From the NCBI GenBank assembly GCA_046728155.1, contig JBKPDY010000016.1, positions 1 to 64,000 on the forward strand: a stretch of 64,000 nt of DNA, given 5' to 3'. The notes below the pieces were generated by a model. It did no database searches, was not told the DNA's origin, and saw nothing but the letters and a program-made list of their open reading frames with translations. This stretch comes from CAWDLX01 sp046728155. Lineage in GTDB: Bacteria > Actinomycetota > Actinomycetes > Mycobacteriales > Micromonosporaceae. A program made the translations under genes and the position numbers. This document shows positions 36,668-45,325 of this stretch, in pieces (positions within the stretch are counted from its first letter, which is position 1; each line of letters begins with the position of its first letter).

Positions 36668-37255
36668 CTAGCTCGGCCAAATGGCCGCGGGTGCCTGCTT
36701 GGGCGGATCACCGATCAACTCGATGAGCCGACCGAGTCGGCGTTTCCCGACAATACGGTACAAAGCACTGCCGGTACCGCGGACCGTCACCAGCTGAGCT
36801 CCGAGCCCGAGCAGGGCCAGTCCTGCCCCGAGTGTCTCCCGGTCGACCTCCTCGGCCGGGCCAGCCGGAAGCACGTACGTGTTGTCGCCGGCGCAGCGTC
36901 CGCCTGCCTGCGCCCAGAGTCGAAGGCTGCGCCCGTCCAGTCGGAACGCACGCGGCACCCGCTGGACCGCGCCGATGATCCAGTCCCGGGCGAGCGGGGC
37001 GAGCAGGGGCGAGTGGGCCGTACGGACCGCGATGTGGTCGGCCGGCGTCGCCACGCTGGTCGCGGCCAGGCCACGGCGCGCGCATTCGGTGACCAGAGTC
37101 GCGGCCCGCCAGGGGTGGTCGACGATCACCGAGACCTGCGCCGTGGCGTCCCGCCGGCCGATCAGTCCGCCGCTGGCGAGCAGCCCAGCCAGATCGGCGG
37201 GTTCGGGCGCGCTGGCCTCGGCCCCGAAGAGTGACAACTGTCGGGTTGCTGACAC
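36668..37255 (-). CDS. Conserved actinobacterial hypothetical protein upstream of topA
   Basis: A 195-residue soluble protein beginning MSATRQLSLFGAEA. Ordered segments include WRAATLVTECARRGL, SLRLWAQAGG and YRIVGKRRLGRLIELIG, suggesting an alpha/beta fold. Proteins of this type are conserved before topA in actinobacteria, but their role is unknown. No catalytic motif is seen. Confidence 0.75.
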   Translation of the reverse strand: MSATRQLSLFGAEASAPEPADLAGLLASGGLIGRRDATAQVSVIVDHPWRAATLVTECARRGLAATSVATPADHIAVRTAHSPLLAPLARDWIIGAVQRVPRAFRLDGRSLRLWAQAGGRCAGDNTYVLPAGPAEEVDRETLGAGLALLGLGAQLVTVRGTGSALYRIVGKRRLGRLIELIGDPPKQAPAAIWPS

Positions 37256-37324
37256 TATTCGTCACTCGGTACAACCAGCCGGCCGAACTGGCGCGGGCGG
37301 TGCGAACGGCACATGCCCAGCAGC

Positions 37325-37990
37325 CTATGACCTGCGACACAATAGGTAGCTTCGCCGGCTCGGCAATTCAACGTCGGGCCACGGCTCACGGTCGGTTCGG
37401 GCCATCACGCTGAATCCGGCGGCGGTCAAACCGTCGGCCACTTCTCCCGGATCCAGGTAGTAGAAGTCGAGGTCGACCCGTTCGCCCCACCACTCGTCCA
37501 CATGCATGATCCCGCCGGCCGGGTGGCCGGCGAGGCTGACGTGGAACGCGACCAGCAACCAGCCTCCGGGCCGGATGACCCGGGCCATCTCGGCGTAGGC
37601 CAGGGACCGGTCCTCTGGCCGGAGATGCAGGATCGAGTAGAGGACGATCCCGCCCGCAAGCTCGCCGTCCGTGATCGGGATGGCGAGCAGCGAGCCGACC
37701 CGGAACTGCACGTCCGGATAGCACGCGCGACCGATCTCTACCATCGCCGCCGATATGTCTACGCCGACCACGCTGGAGCCGAGCGACGTGAGGTAGGCCG
37801 CGACGTGACCCGGCCCACATCCAAGATCCGCGATAGCCCCGGGTCCGGTCGCCTCGACGACGTCGGCCACTAGTTCGCTCAGGCTCCGCAGGAGCGCTCG
37901 ATCAAGTGGCTTGCCGGCGAGCTCACCGCCGATCTGCGTCGCATATTTGCCCGCTACGCGGTCGTAGCTGTCCCGGACCCGTTCGTACAC
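37325..37990 (-). CDS. SAM-dependent class I methyltransferase
   Basis: A 221-residue methyltransferase. Motif I reads ADLGCGPGHVAAYL (near 54-67), followed by VVGVDIS (acidic residue binding the SAM ribose) and VIRPGGWLLVAFH at motif III. The substrate is not evident; it is likely a small molecule. It is divergent from the secreted membrane protein gene at 38166. Confidence 0.9.
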   Translation of the reverse strand: MYERVRDSYDRVAGKYATQIGGELAGKPLDRALLRSLSELVADVVEATGPGAIADLGCGPGHVAAYLTSLGSSVVGVDISAAMVEIGRACYPDVQFRVGSLLAIPITDGELAGGIVLYSILHLRPEDRSLAYAEMARVIRPGGWLLVAFHVSLAGHPAGGIMHVDEWWGERVDLDFYYLDPGEVADGLTAAGFSVMARTDREPWPDVELPSRRSYLLCRRS

Positions 37991-38165
37991 GAGATCAAAC
38001 TGTACGGGCAGCTCCCGAATCGATCATCGTCCCTCCGTCAGGGTCGTGGACATTGGGTACGGTGGGCGAGCTGAGCCTGCATGCCGGTGTTGCTGCCCGT
38101 ATCGTCGTGTCAAGCGCCCAGCGACGTGCCCCCGACCAGACGTGGCCCCGATCAGAGGTGGACCG

Positions 38166-39176
38166 ATGTCAGCCAAGCGGACGCTCCGACGTACCGCCGC
38201 GACGCTCGCCGTCGCCGCCGCCGCCGTGCTGGCCACGTTGGCGTCGGCGCGTGCCGCGTACGCCGAGGACACGGTCCGGGTGACTGTCTCGGGTCTCAAT
38301 TCAACGCAGACCGCTGGTCATCCGGACGGATTTAGCGTCAGGTTCGAAAACCGATCAAGGCAGCCGATTTTCAACCTTCACTCCGCGATCGTCGTTCACC
38401 TGGACGGAGTGCAGCCCGGCCAGGTGCATATATACCGCAATGGCGGGGAGCTCCCATCGTCGAGCAACGGCGGCGACCTGGTCTTCACCGATCCGGAGGC
38501 CTGGCTTGGTCTTGCCCGGGCGCAGCGCAGCTACCAGATCCTGTTCCAGCCCGAGGCTCCGACCGGACACGGCGAGCTGGCGGCGATCGCCCTGGACGGC
38601 AACGGCAACCAGCTCGGCTCGGACGGCACGTCTTTCGGACTGCGGGCCGGCGACGGTAGGGCCACGCCGACGCCAAGTCACTCGGCTTCCCCGGCCGCCA
38701 CGGTGAACGTGCCGTTGCCGACCGGCCCCGGAGTTTCCATCGCCCCGCTCGGCGACGGCGGTCGGACTGCGCCGCTGGCCGGGGAAACCGGCGGCGTACC
38801 GGTGTACCTGTACGTCATGGGCGGCGTCCTCGTGGCGATCGGCGCCGTCATCCTGTGGCTGCTCTTCCGCGCCCCCCGGCCCCCCGCGGACGACGGCGCG
38901 TACGTCGATACCGGCCCGGCCGGTACGCCGAGCCTTGGCTACCCTCCCCGCCTGCGAACGACCGCCCCTACGGCGGTGCTCCCGGCAATCCGCGACTCGA
39001 GGGCCGCGACCATGCAGGAGCCGCGCCACGGTGTGAATCCGGCCCACCAGCTCAACCCGGCCCAGGGCCCGCCACAGACGCATGGGCTGGACCGCGGTGG
39101 GACGACGGCCCAAGGCCCACGCGCTCCGTCCACGGACGTCCGATCGGTCCCGCCGGGGGTTGATCCCTGGGCGTGA
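38166..39176 (+). CDS. Secreted, C-terminally membrane-anchored protein of unknown function
   Basis: A 336-residue protein. A signal peptide (basic start, then AATLAVAAAAVLATLA, cleavage near ARAAYAED) precedes an extracellular beta-rich domain of about 130 residues. A Ser/Thr/Pro linker, one transmembrane helix near 215-237, and a Pro-rich cytoplasmic tail follow. The ATG follows GAGGTGG. The ectodomain resembles exported cell-surface domains in general but no family is recognised. A strong terminator lies 18 bases after the stop. Confidence 0.82.
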   Translation: MSAKRTLRRTAATLAVAAAAVLATLASARAAYAEDTVRVTVSGLNSTQTAGHPDGFSVRFENRSRQPIFNLHSAIVVHLDGVQPGQVHIYRNGGELPSSSNGGDLVFTDPEAWLGLARAQRSYQILFQPEAPTGHGELAAIALDGNGNQLGSDGTSFGLRAGDGRATPTPSHSASPAATVNVPLPTGPGVSIAPLGDGGRTAPLAGETGGVPVYLYVMGGVLVAIGAVILWLLFRAPRPPADDGAYVDTGPAGTPSLGYPPRLRTTAPTAVLPAIRDSRAATMQEPRHGVNPAHQLNPAQGPPQTHGLDRGGTTAQGPRAPSTDVRSVPPGVDPWA

Positions 39177-39194
39177 GGCCCTGCGCATGTAAGC

Positions 39195-39232
39195 AGGGGC
39201 ACCCTATTGGCGCTTTTCGATAGGGTGCCCCT
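39195..39232. terminator. Bidirectional hairpin terminator
   Basis: A perfect 12-bp stem GGGGCACCCTAT/ATAGGGTGCCCC (13 bp with the outer A-T pair) encloses a 12-base loop. It sits between the convergent stops of the secreted-protein gene and hppA. No long T-tract follows, as is common for actinobacterial terminators. Confidence 0.85.
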
Positions 39233-39272
39233 ATCAACTCCGGTCAACTCCGACGGCTCGGCCTCACCGTTA

Positions 39273-41597
39273 TCACCGCTTGGCGGCGGCTCGGGTGCGA
39301 TCGGCTTCGCCGGTCTCCGTCGGGGCCGTCACTTCCTCGGGGGCCGCGGTCTCGATCTGCTTGCGTTTGCTGACCGTCACCACGGTTGCGACGACAAGTG
39401 CCGCGACCACGGCGAGCGTGATCCTCAGGCCGGTGTTCATGCTGCTGCCGTTGCTGTACATGACCACCGCGGGGGCGATCAACAAAGAGACCAGGTTCAT
39501 CACCTTGAGCAGCGGGTTGATAGCCGGTCCGGCGGTGTCCTTGAATGGATCCCCCACCGTGTCGCCGATGATCGTCGCGGCATGGGCATCGGAGCCCTTG
39601 CCCCCGTGGGCGCCGTCCTCCACCATCTTCTTCGCGTTGTCCCAGGCGCCACCGGAGTTGGCGAGGAAGAGCGCCATGAGCGTTCCTGTTCCGATGGCCC
39701 CGGCGAGGAAGGCAGCGAGCGCACCGGCGCCCAGGCCGAAGCCGACCGCGATCGGAGACATGATCGCCAGGAGGCCTGGCGTCAATAGCTCCCGCTGGGC
39801 ATCGCGGGTGCAGATGTCAACGACCTTGCCGTACTCGGGCCGCTGTGTCCCGTCCATGATCCCTGGCAGCTGCTTGAACTGCCGGCGGACCTCGAAGACG
39901 ACCGCCATCGCGGAGCGCGACACCGCGTTGATCGCCAAGCCGGAGAAGAGAAAAACGACCGCGGCGCCGATCAGCAGGCCGACGAGGTTGCGCGCGTTGG
40001 CGACGTTGAGCAGCATGTCCACCGGGCCGGTGACGCCGGCCTTGAGCAGGGCAATGCCGACGGTATCGGTGTACGAGCCGAACAACGCGGTTGCGGCGAG
40101 CACTGCGGTCGCGATCGCTATGCCCTTGGTGATCGCCTTGGTGGTGTTGCCGACAGCGTCCAGGTCCGTCAGGACCCGAGCCCCCTCGCTGTCGATGTCG
40201 CCGGACATCTCCGCGATACCTTGGGCATTGTCGGAGATCGGGCCGAACGTGTCCATCGCGACGATCACGCCGACCGTGGTCAACAGACCCGTTCCGGCGA
40301 GCGCAACCGCGAACAGGCCGATGCTCGATCCGCCGATCAGGTACGCGCCGTAGACCCCGGCGCCGATGACCAGAGCCGAATACACCGCGGACTCGAAGCC
40401 AACGCTGACGCCGGCGAGAATGACGGTGGCCGCCCCGGTCTCGGAGCTTGTGCCGATGTCCCGCACGGGACGGCGGCCGGTCTCGGTGAAGTAGCCGGTC
40501 AGTGCCTGGATCACCGCGGCGAGGACGATGCCGATGACCACCGCGCCGATGGCGATCCAGCGCGGATCGCCCGACTTGCCGGGGAAGCTCGACGGCAGGA
40601 ACACGAACGACGCGACCGCCACAAGCACGGCCGAGACGAGGGCGGACGCGAAGAATGCCCGGTTGATCGCGGTCATCCCTGAGCGGTCGGATGCCCGCAG
40701 GCGCGTAACGAAGACTCCGACGATCGCCACGATCACGCCAACGCCGCCGATGATCAGCGGGAACACCAGACCGTCGATGCCCCACGCGGCGCGGCCCAGG
40801 ATGAGCGCGGCGACCAGCGTCACCGCGTACGACTCGAACAGGTCAGCCGCCATGCCGGCGCAGTCACCTACGTTGTCGCCGACGTTGTCGGCGATCGTGG
40901 CGGCGTTGCGAGGGTCGTCCTCGGGGATGCCCTTCTCGATCTTGCCCACCAGGTCAGCGCCGACGTCCGCGGCCTTGGTGAAGATGCCGCCGCCGACCCG
41001 CATGAACATCGCCAGCAGTGCGGCGCCGAAGCCGAAGCCCTCGAGGACGATCGGCGCGTTGCCCTTGTAGATCAGGACAACGATGCTCGCGCCGAGTAGG
41101 CCGAGGCCGACGGTGAGGAAGCCAACGACGCCGCCGGTGCGGAAGGCGATCCGCATTGCTGTCGTCCGACCACTCAGACCCTGGCGGGCGGCGGCCGCCA
41201 CGCGCACGTTCGCCCGGGTTGCCAACGACATTCCAGCGCCGCCGATGAAGGCGCTGAAGGTGGCGCCGACGACGAAGAAGAGCGAACGCCCGATCTTGAC
41301 GGCGACCTCGCTGCCCGTGACCTCGCTCACCGGGAGTAGGAAGAGCAGTACGACGGCGATGACCACGAACATGCCGAGCGTTTTGAACTGGCGCAGAAGG
41401 TAGGCCTGAGCGCCTTCCTGTACCGCGCCGGCGATGTCCTGCATTTTCTTGGTACCCGTGCCGGCACTCAGTACCGCCCGTACGAGGGCCGCCGCGAATC
41501 CGAGCGCAACGAGCGCAATCACGGCGGCGATGAGTACGTAGGTCAGGTTCTTGCCGGCAAGGGACAGCTCACCGGCGGCGAGGGTAGTCCCGGACAT
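39273..41597 (-). CDS. hppA: Membrane-bound proton-translocating pyrophosphatase
   Basis: A 774-residue integral membrane enzyme with about 16 helices. It couples pyrophosphate hydrolysis to cation pumping. Pyrophosphate-binding acidic motifs GGGIFTKAADVGADLVGK, DNVGDNVGDCAGMAADLFES and DAHAATIIGDTVGDPFKDT are intact. The family splits into K+-dependent and K+-independent types; the residues around ALFGSYT should decide, but I do not assign the type firmly. The SD AGGAGG precedes the ATG. Confidence 0.97.
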   Translation of the reverse strand: MSGTTLAAGELSLAGKNLTYVLIAAVIALVALGFAAALVRAVLSAGTGTKKMQDIAGAVQEGAQAYLLRQFKTLGMFVVIAVVLLFLLPVSEVTGSEVAVKIGRSLFFVVGATFSAFIGGAGMSLATRANVRVAAAARQGLSGRTTAMRIAFRTGGVVGFLTVGLGLLGASIVVLIYKGNAPIVLEGFGFGAALLAMFMRVGGGIFTKAADVGADLVGKIEKGIPEDDPRNAATIADNVGDNVGDCAGMAADLFESYAVTLVAALILGRAAWGIDGLVFPLIIGGVGVIVAIVGVFVTRLRASDRSGMTAINRAFFASALVSAVLVAVASFVFLPSSFPGKSGDPRWIAIGAVVIGIVLAAVIQALTGYFTETGRRPVRDIGTSSETGAATVILAGVSVGFESAVYSALVIGAGVYGAYLIGGSSIGLFAVALAGTGLLTTVGVIVAMDTFGPISDNAQGIAEMSGDIDSEGARVLTDLDAVGNTTKAITKGIAIATAVLAATALFGSYTDTVGIALLKAGVTGPVDMLLNVANARNLVGLLIGAAVVFLFSGLAINAVSRSAMAVVFEVRRQFKQLPGIMDGTQRPEYGKVVDICTRDAQRELLTPGLLAIMSPIAVGFGLGAGALAAFLAGAIGTGTLMALFLANSGGAWDNAKKMVEDGAHGGKGSDAHAATIIGDTVGDPFKDTAGPAINPLLKVMNLVSLLIAPAVVMYSNGSSMNTGLRITLAVVAALVVATVVTVSKRKQIETAAPEEVTAPTETGEADRTRAAAKR

Positions 41598-41904
41598 TCG
41601 TTGTCCTCCTGTTACGAAAGCTATTCAATCCGGACTAGCCGGGTCTTATCTACGCCAGCGAACCGGCGTATAGGCGACCGACCGCCAGCGGCGGCATTCG
41701 GCGTGAGTAACTCCTCGAGGGAGTCGACACAACGGCACTCCGCTCGCGAGCGCCGCGTCGTCAAACGTGACTGGCGTACTGTATCGGCACCTCGTGGCCG
41801 GGCTCACATCGCGGTGCCCGGTTGGGCCAGCGACGTTGGCAACGCTGAGCTCTTGGCGCTCGCTCCGATCGCGCGGGCCTTGTCAGTCGCGCTGAGCGAC
41901 AAAC
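41598..41904. other. Intergenic region upstream of hppA, nothing definite
   Basis: About 307 bases between the hppA start and the anti-sigma stop on the same strand. It must contain the hppA promoter. No clear hexamers, hairpin with T-tract or protein-like frame stand out. Confidence 0.4.
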
Positions 41905-42414
41905 TCACCGACGCTGAGTTGGCCAGGACATGCGGACCTCGGTGCCGGTGCCGTCGGGAGCCGCCCCCACCACCAGGTCCTGCACCAGCCCGTTGAGCAG
42001 GGCGAGGCCAACGCCGGCGGTCACCGCGTCCTCGTCGACCGCTGGCGCATGGCCGGTCTCGACCATCACCTGACCGATGATCGCCCCTGTGGTCTCGCCC
42101 GGGTCCGCCTGGGCCCGGTCCGCGGGACCTCGATCCGTCACTCGGACCACGAACCGGCCACCGTCGCTCATCGCGACATCGATGAGATCGGCCAGTCCAT
42201 GCCGTCGGTGCATAGCCACCGCCCGCGTGCACGCCTCACCGATAGCGAGCCGGACCTCGTCAAGCAGCTCGTCGGCGACACCAGCCCGACGGGCCACCGC
42301 CGCCGCAACCAGGCGGATCGTCCGTACGTATGCCGGGTCGGGCGAGAACGCCAGATGCACCGTCGACATGGGCGGCGGGGTGGGCCGGGTCACGGGCGCC
42401 TTCGTCAAGCTCAT
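41905..42414 (-). CDS. Anti-sigma factor, RsbW/SpoIIAB-like ATPase (bldG partner)
   Basis: A 169-residue GHKL-fold protein. The ATP-site N-box reads IGEACTRAV, with Arg where most members have Asn, as I recall for the Streptomyces gene beside bldG. The G-box is AGVGLALLNGL near 137-147. Such proteins bind a sigma factor and phosphorylate the STAS antagonist. Its ATG overlaps the bldG stop (ATGA), so the pair is coupled. The target sigma factor is not in this operon. Confidence 0.88.
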   Translation of the reverse strand: MSLTKAPVTRPTPPPMSTVHLAFSPDPAYVRTIRLVAAAVARRAGVADELLDEVRLAIGEACTRAVAMHRRHGLADLIDVAMSDGGRFVVRVTDRGPADRAQADPGETTGAIIGQVMVETGHAPAVDEDAVTAGVGLALLNGLVQDLVVGAAPDGTGTEVRMSWPTQRR

Positions 42415-42761
42415 CCGTCCCGTGGGGTGGCCGCGGTGGCCTCCGCGACAGATCCGAAGATCTGGAATACGGATTCGAGCCCGGCGATCCGGAAGATCTT
42501 CAGAAGCCCTTCCTGCGGGCAGACCAGCACCAGACTGCCGTTCGCCCGTTGCAGGCGCCGAACTGCGCCGACGAGCACACCCAGACCGGTTGAGTCGAGA
42601 AAGTCGACCCGGGTCAGGTCGACGACGATGTTCGTCTGACCAGAGCCCACGACCTCGTTGAGCCGATCCCGCAGGCGGGGTGCGGTGTAGACGTCGACCT
42701 CGCCGCCGACCTCGACGACCGCGTACGGCGCGACGAGACGGGTGGCAACCGACAGCTCCAT
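42411..42761 (-). CDS. bldG: Anti-sigma factor antagonist, BldG-like STAS protein
   Basis: A 116-residue STAS-domain protein. DFLDSTGLGVLVG carries the phosphorylatable S57, and GGEVDVYTAPRLRD and KIFRIAGL match Streptomyces BldG closely. Dephosphorylated BldG sequesters the anti-sigma factor and is needed for aerial growth and antibiotic production in Streptomyces. The ATG follows GGGAG. Position between the Tad operon and hppA, with the coupled anti-sigma gene, reproduces the Streptomyces order. Confidence 0.9.
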   Translation of the reverse strand: MELSVATRLVAPYAVVEVGGEVDVYTAPRLRDRLNEVVGSGQTNIVVDLTRVDFLDSTGLGVLVGAVRRLQRANGSLVLVCPQEGLLKIFRIAGLESVFQIFGSVAEATAATPRDG

Positions 42762-42955
42762 GCACGCTCCCTTCCCTGGCAAGCATCTTGCCATCGCTGG
42801 CACACCCGGCGCGATCCGTGACCGGCGCCGACGCGGGTGGCACGGGCCCGGCGCCAAATCGTGTGGCTGCCACTGGGAGGGGACCTGACTCGGCGTAGAT
42901 CACCCACTTTCGCCCGGCGCCGTCGGACCTCGACAGCCTCAGCCGTCGACGAGCC

Positions 42956-43309
42956 TCACACGGGGCCGGCTCTAGCCGAGCCGGTCGCCACACCGGCGGT
43001 CGCGGCCGGTCCGACCGGGCGTACCTGGACCGTGACCAGCACGTCCCACCCCTCGAGCCGGCAGTCGATCATCTCGGCTCCGTTCGCGGCCGCAATCGTC
43101 GCGGCCGCGGCGCAGGCGATCTGCTCACCAGCGATCGCCTGCGCGCTACCCGCGAGCGCGGCGGCATCCGCCGCGGCCTGAGCCCGATGGCGCGCGACGA
43201 TCGCAGCACCTGCCGCAGCCACCGCCGCTGCGACAATGACGGTGGCGAGTCCGGCCGCCAGTGCCAGCACGGTCGCCGACCCCTGGTCCCGTCGACCCCT
43301 GGTGATCAC
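42956..43309 (-). CDS. TadE-like/Rv3654c-like secretion-neighbourhood protein
   Basis: A 117-residue protein with one N-terminal helix (VLALAAGLATVIVAAAVAAAG, about 13-33) followed by RAQAAADAAALAGS, the signature of the TadE/TadG-like family found at the end of actinobacterial Tad operons. It is probably a minor pilin or assembly factor at the membrane. Its GTG overlaps the TadE stop (GTGA). It is the last gene of the operon. Confidence 0.85.
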   Translation of the reverse strand: MITRGRRDQGSATVLALAAGLATVIVAAAVAAAGAAIVARHRAQAAADAAALAGSAQAIAGEQIACAAAATIAAANGAEMIDCRLEGWDVLVTVQVRPVGPAATAGVATGSARAGPV

Positions 43310-43758
43310 GGCGAGCTGGGTTCCATCGCCGCTACGGCGGAGCCCGTAACAGTGAACGCGGGCATGTGCGCCCCGAGCGGGGTCAGTCGAACGCTTACCG
43401 TCGCTCGCACCATGTCCGCGTCGGCATCGATGTCCAGGGACGCTCCGGTCGGCGCTACCTTTACTGCCGCGAGCGCACCGTCCTCGCCACGGGACGCGGC
43501 GAGAACGGCCTCTCGGGCGGCGTCGACGCATTCGACCTGCGTCCGCAACGCCGTCACCGCGCCGAGTGCCATGAACAGAAGTAAGGCGAGCGCCGGCATG
43601 CTCGCGGCGAGTTCGGCGGAAGCGCTCCCCTCGTCGCGTCGGCCCGACCCGTTGCCGGCCGGTGCCCGGACCGACCGACCAGGCGTCACCGCGGATCCGC
43701 CTGATGGGAGCGGGGTGACGGACCCGTGGGCCCGCCACCCCCGGCGTGATCGGGTCAC
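43306..43758 (-). CDS. TadE-family minor pilin-like protein
   Basis: A 150-residue protein. After about 40 polar residues comes GSASAELAASMPALALLLFMALG, the conserved Glu plus hydrophobic helix of TadE pseudopilins, then a small beta-rich domain. The GTG at 43758 overlaps the pilin gene stop (GTGA). A GTG further in (VTPGRS) is an alternative start. It helps assemble or anchor the Flp/Tad pilus. Confidence 0.85.
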   Translation of the reverse strand: MTRSRRGWRAHGSVTPLPSGGSAVTPGRSVRAPAGNGSGRRDEGSASAELAASMPALALLLFMALGAVTALRTQVECVDAAREAVLAASRGEDGALAAVKVAPTGASLDIDADADMVRATVSVRLTPLGAHMPAFTVTGSAVAAMEPSSP

Positions 43759-43922
43759 TTCAACGCCCGCTGGATGATGCCCGACAACGCGGTCTGGACA
43801 GTTGGTGACGTCAGGACCTTGAACAGCAGACCGGCGAATGCGACCGCTGCCAACGTTCCGACGGCGTATTCCGCGGTGTTCATCCCGTCGTCGCCATGGA
43901 GGCGGGCGAGCAGTTTGCGCAT
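43755..43922 (-). CDS. DUF4244 Flp/Tad-type pilin
   Basis: A 55-residue pilin precursor. The leader MRKLLARLHGDDGMN is followed by TAEYAVGTLAAVAFAGLLF, where the Glu-Tyr pair is the hallmark of Flp pilins and cleavage is expected just before the helix. It lies 15 bases after tadC, and its stop overlaps the tadE start. It should be the main pilus subunit. Its small size makes it easy to miss. Confidence 0.9.
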   Translation of the reverse strand: MRKLLARLHGDDGMNTAEYAVGTLAAVAFAGLLFKVLTSPTVQTALSGIIQRALK

Positions 43923-43937
43923 GATGGACTCCCTCCG

Positions 43938-44537
43938 TCAGGGGTTGAGGACGCCGCCGAGCACGGCGACGATCACCGGCACCAGACCGGCGAGCACGAA
44001 AGCGGGCAGAAAGCAGAGTCCAAGCGGCAAGACGATGAGCACGCCGGCCCGACGGCCCTCGGCGTCGGCGGCGATGAGTCGGTCGTCCCGGAGGTCATCC
44101 GCGACCTTGAGGAACGAACCGGCGAGTGCGGCACCGCTGTGCTGGCTGCGCACGGCGGCTCGGGCAAGGCGTCGCGCCGCGTCGGCTTCACCGAGATAGG
44201 ACCACGCCTCGTCGGCCGGTGTGCCCAATCGCAGCGCCCGCGCGACCGACTGCAGCCGCTCGCCGACCGGTCCACCGAGCGCGCGACCGGCGCAACCCGC
44301 GGCCGAATCGGGCGGCGCTCCGGATCTCAGCGCAGCGGCGACCAGGTCCGCGGCGAATGGAAGGTCCGCATCGAGTCGGCGTACCTCGGCCAGCTGGTCC
44401 GGGGTCGGCCGCCGCCGCAACCATCCATGGACGGCCATGCCGACGGCCAGGGCGACAACGACTCCCAGCCGGCCACCAACGATGACTGCGGCCAACAGTC
44501 CACACAGGACGGACTTGACGGTGACCCGGAACCTCAC
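43938..44537 (-). CDS. tadC: Tad secretion-system membrane protein TadC-like
   Basis: A 199-residue type II secretion F-domain protein. Two N-terminal helices precede the cytoplasmic GSPII-F region (LPFAADLVAAALRSGAPP) and a C-terminal pair of helices. The GTG overlaps the tadB stop. With TadB it forms the inner-membrane platform for the pilin ATPase. It is shorter than typical TadC, as in other actinobacteria. Confidence 0.85.
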   Translation of the reverse strand: MRFRVTVKSVLCGLLAAVIVGGRLGVVVALAVGMAVHGWLRRRPTPDQLAEVRRLDADLPFAADLVAAALRSGAPPDSAAGCAGRALGGPVGERLQSVARALRLGTPADEAWSYLGEADAARRLARAAVRSQHSGAALAGSFLKVADDLRDDRLIAADAEGRRAGVLIVLPLGLCFLPAFVLAGLVPVIVAVLGGVLNP

Positions 44538-45325
44538 GCCGGCACCTCGAGGTGGCTGAGCCGGTGCGACCACCTCAGGCCGGCGATTTGGAGCACAACC
44601 GCGCAACACAGGCAGCCCGCGCCCAGCGGGGTGTGCAACAGCACCTGGGCAGGGTCGACGCCGACGAGGTAACCGAGCCCGATTCCGGCGGCGGGAAGCA
44701 CGCTCAGCAACGCCGCACTGGCACGTGCACCGGCAGCCTGCGCCTCGGCCGTGCGCCGGGCCCGGTCCATCGCCCGCAGGTGCAGATCCAGCCGATCCAG
44801 TACGTCCGCCAGGGGCGCTCCGCTCGATTCGGCCAGGGCGACCGCGCTGCCGAGGCGAGCGACGATGGGCGCCGCGCCGGACCCAGGCGGGACGCCGACC
44901 TCTGCTCGGGCGGCGGCCAAGGCCACCGATGCCGCCACGCCGGCACGAAGTTCGGCCGCAAGCGTCGAGACGGCGTCTACCGCGGCCACCCGTTCCCGCA
45001 CGTGCCGTCGGGAATCTTCTTGCCGGCGAAGAAGGACGAGACCCGCGACGGCGTAGCCGGCGACCACCACCGCCGCGACAGGCCCGGCGGTGATCTCACC
45101 CAGTCCTCCGCAAACGGCGGCGGCGACCGGCGCGCACCAGGGCCGCCGCGACGCTGCGGTGAACCGTTCACCGATCCGCGGCGCCCGTACCCGCAAACGC
45201 GTTCGGGCCGAATGCCGGACAACGTGCCGCCACCGTGCCCTCGCTCGAAGCGTCCGGACGACAACGATGGCAACTCCTGAGGGAACGGCCACGGCGAGGG
45301 ATCCGAGCAGGGCGCGGGCGATCAT
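44534..45325 (-). CDS. tadB: Tad secretion-system membrane protein TadB-like
   Basis: A 263-residue F-domain protein with helices at the N-terminus, near 75-100 and at the C-terminus. The central VDAVSTLAAELRAGVAASVALA and GAPLADVLDRL segments are typical of GSPII-F proteins. Its ATG overlaps the tadA stop (ATGA). It partners TadC in the membrane platform. Confidence 0.87.
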   Translation of the reverse strand: MIARALLGSLAVAVPSGVAIVVVRTLRARARWRHVVRHSARTRLRVRAPRIGERFTAASRRPWCAPVAAAVCGGLGEITAGPVAAVVVAGYAVAGLVLLRRQEDSRRHVRERVAAVDAVSTLAAELRAGVAASVALAAARAEVGVPPGSGAAPIVARLGSAVALAESSGAPLADVLDRLDLHLRAMDRARRTAEAQAAGARASAALLSVLPAAGIGLGYLVGVDPAQVLLHTPLGAGCLCCAVVLQIAGLRWSHRLSHLEVPA

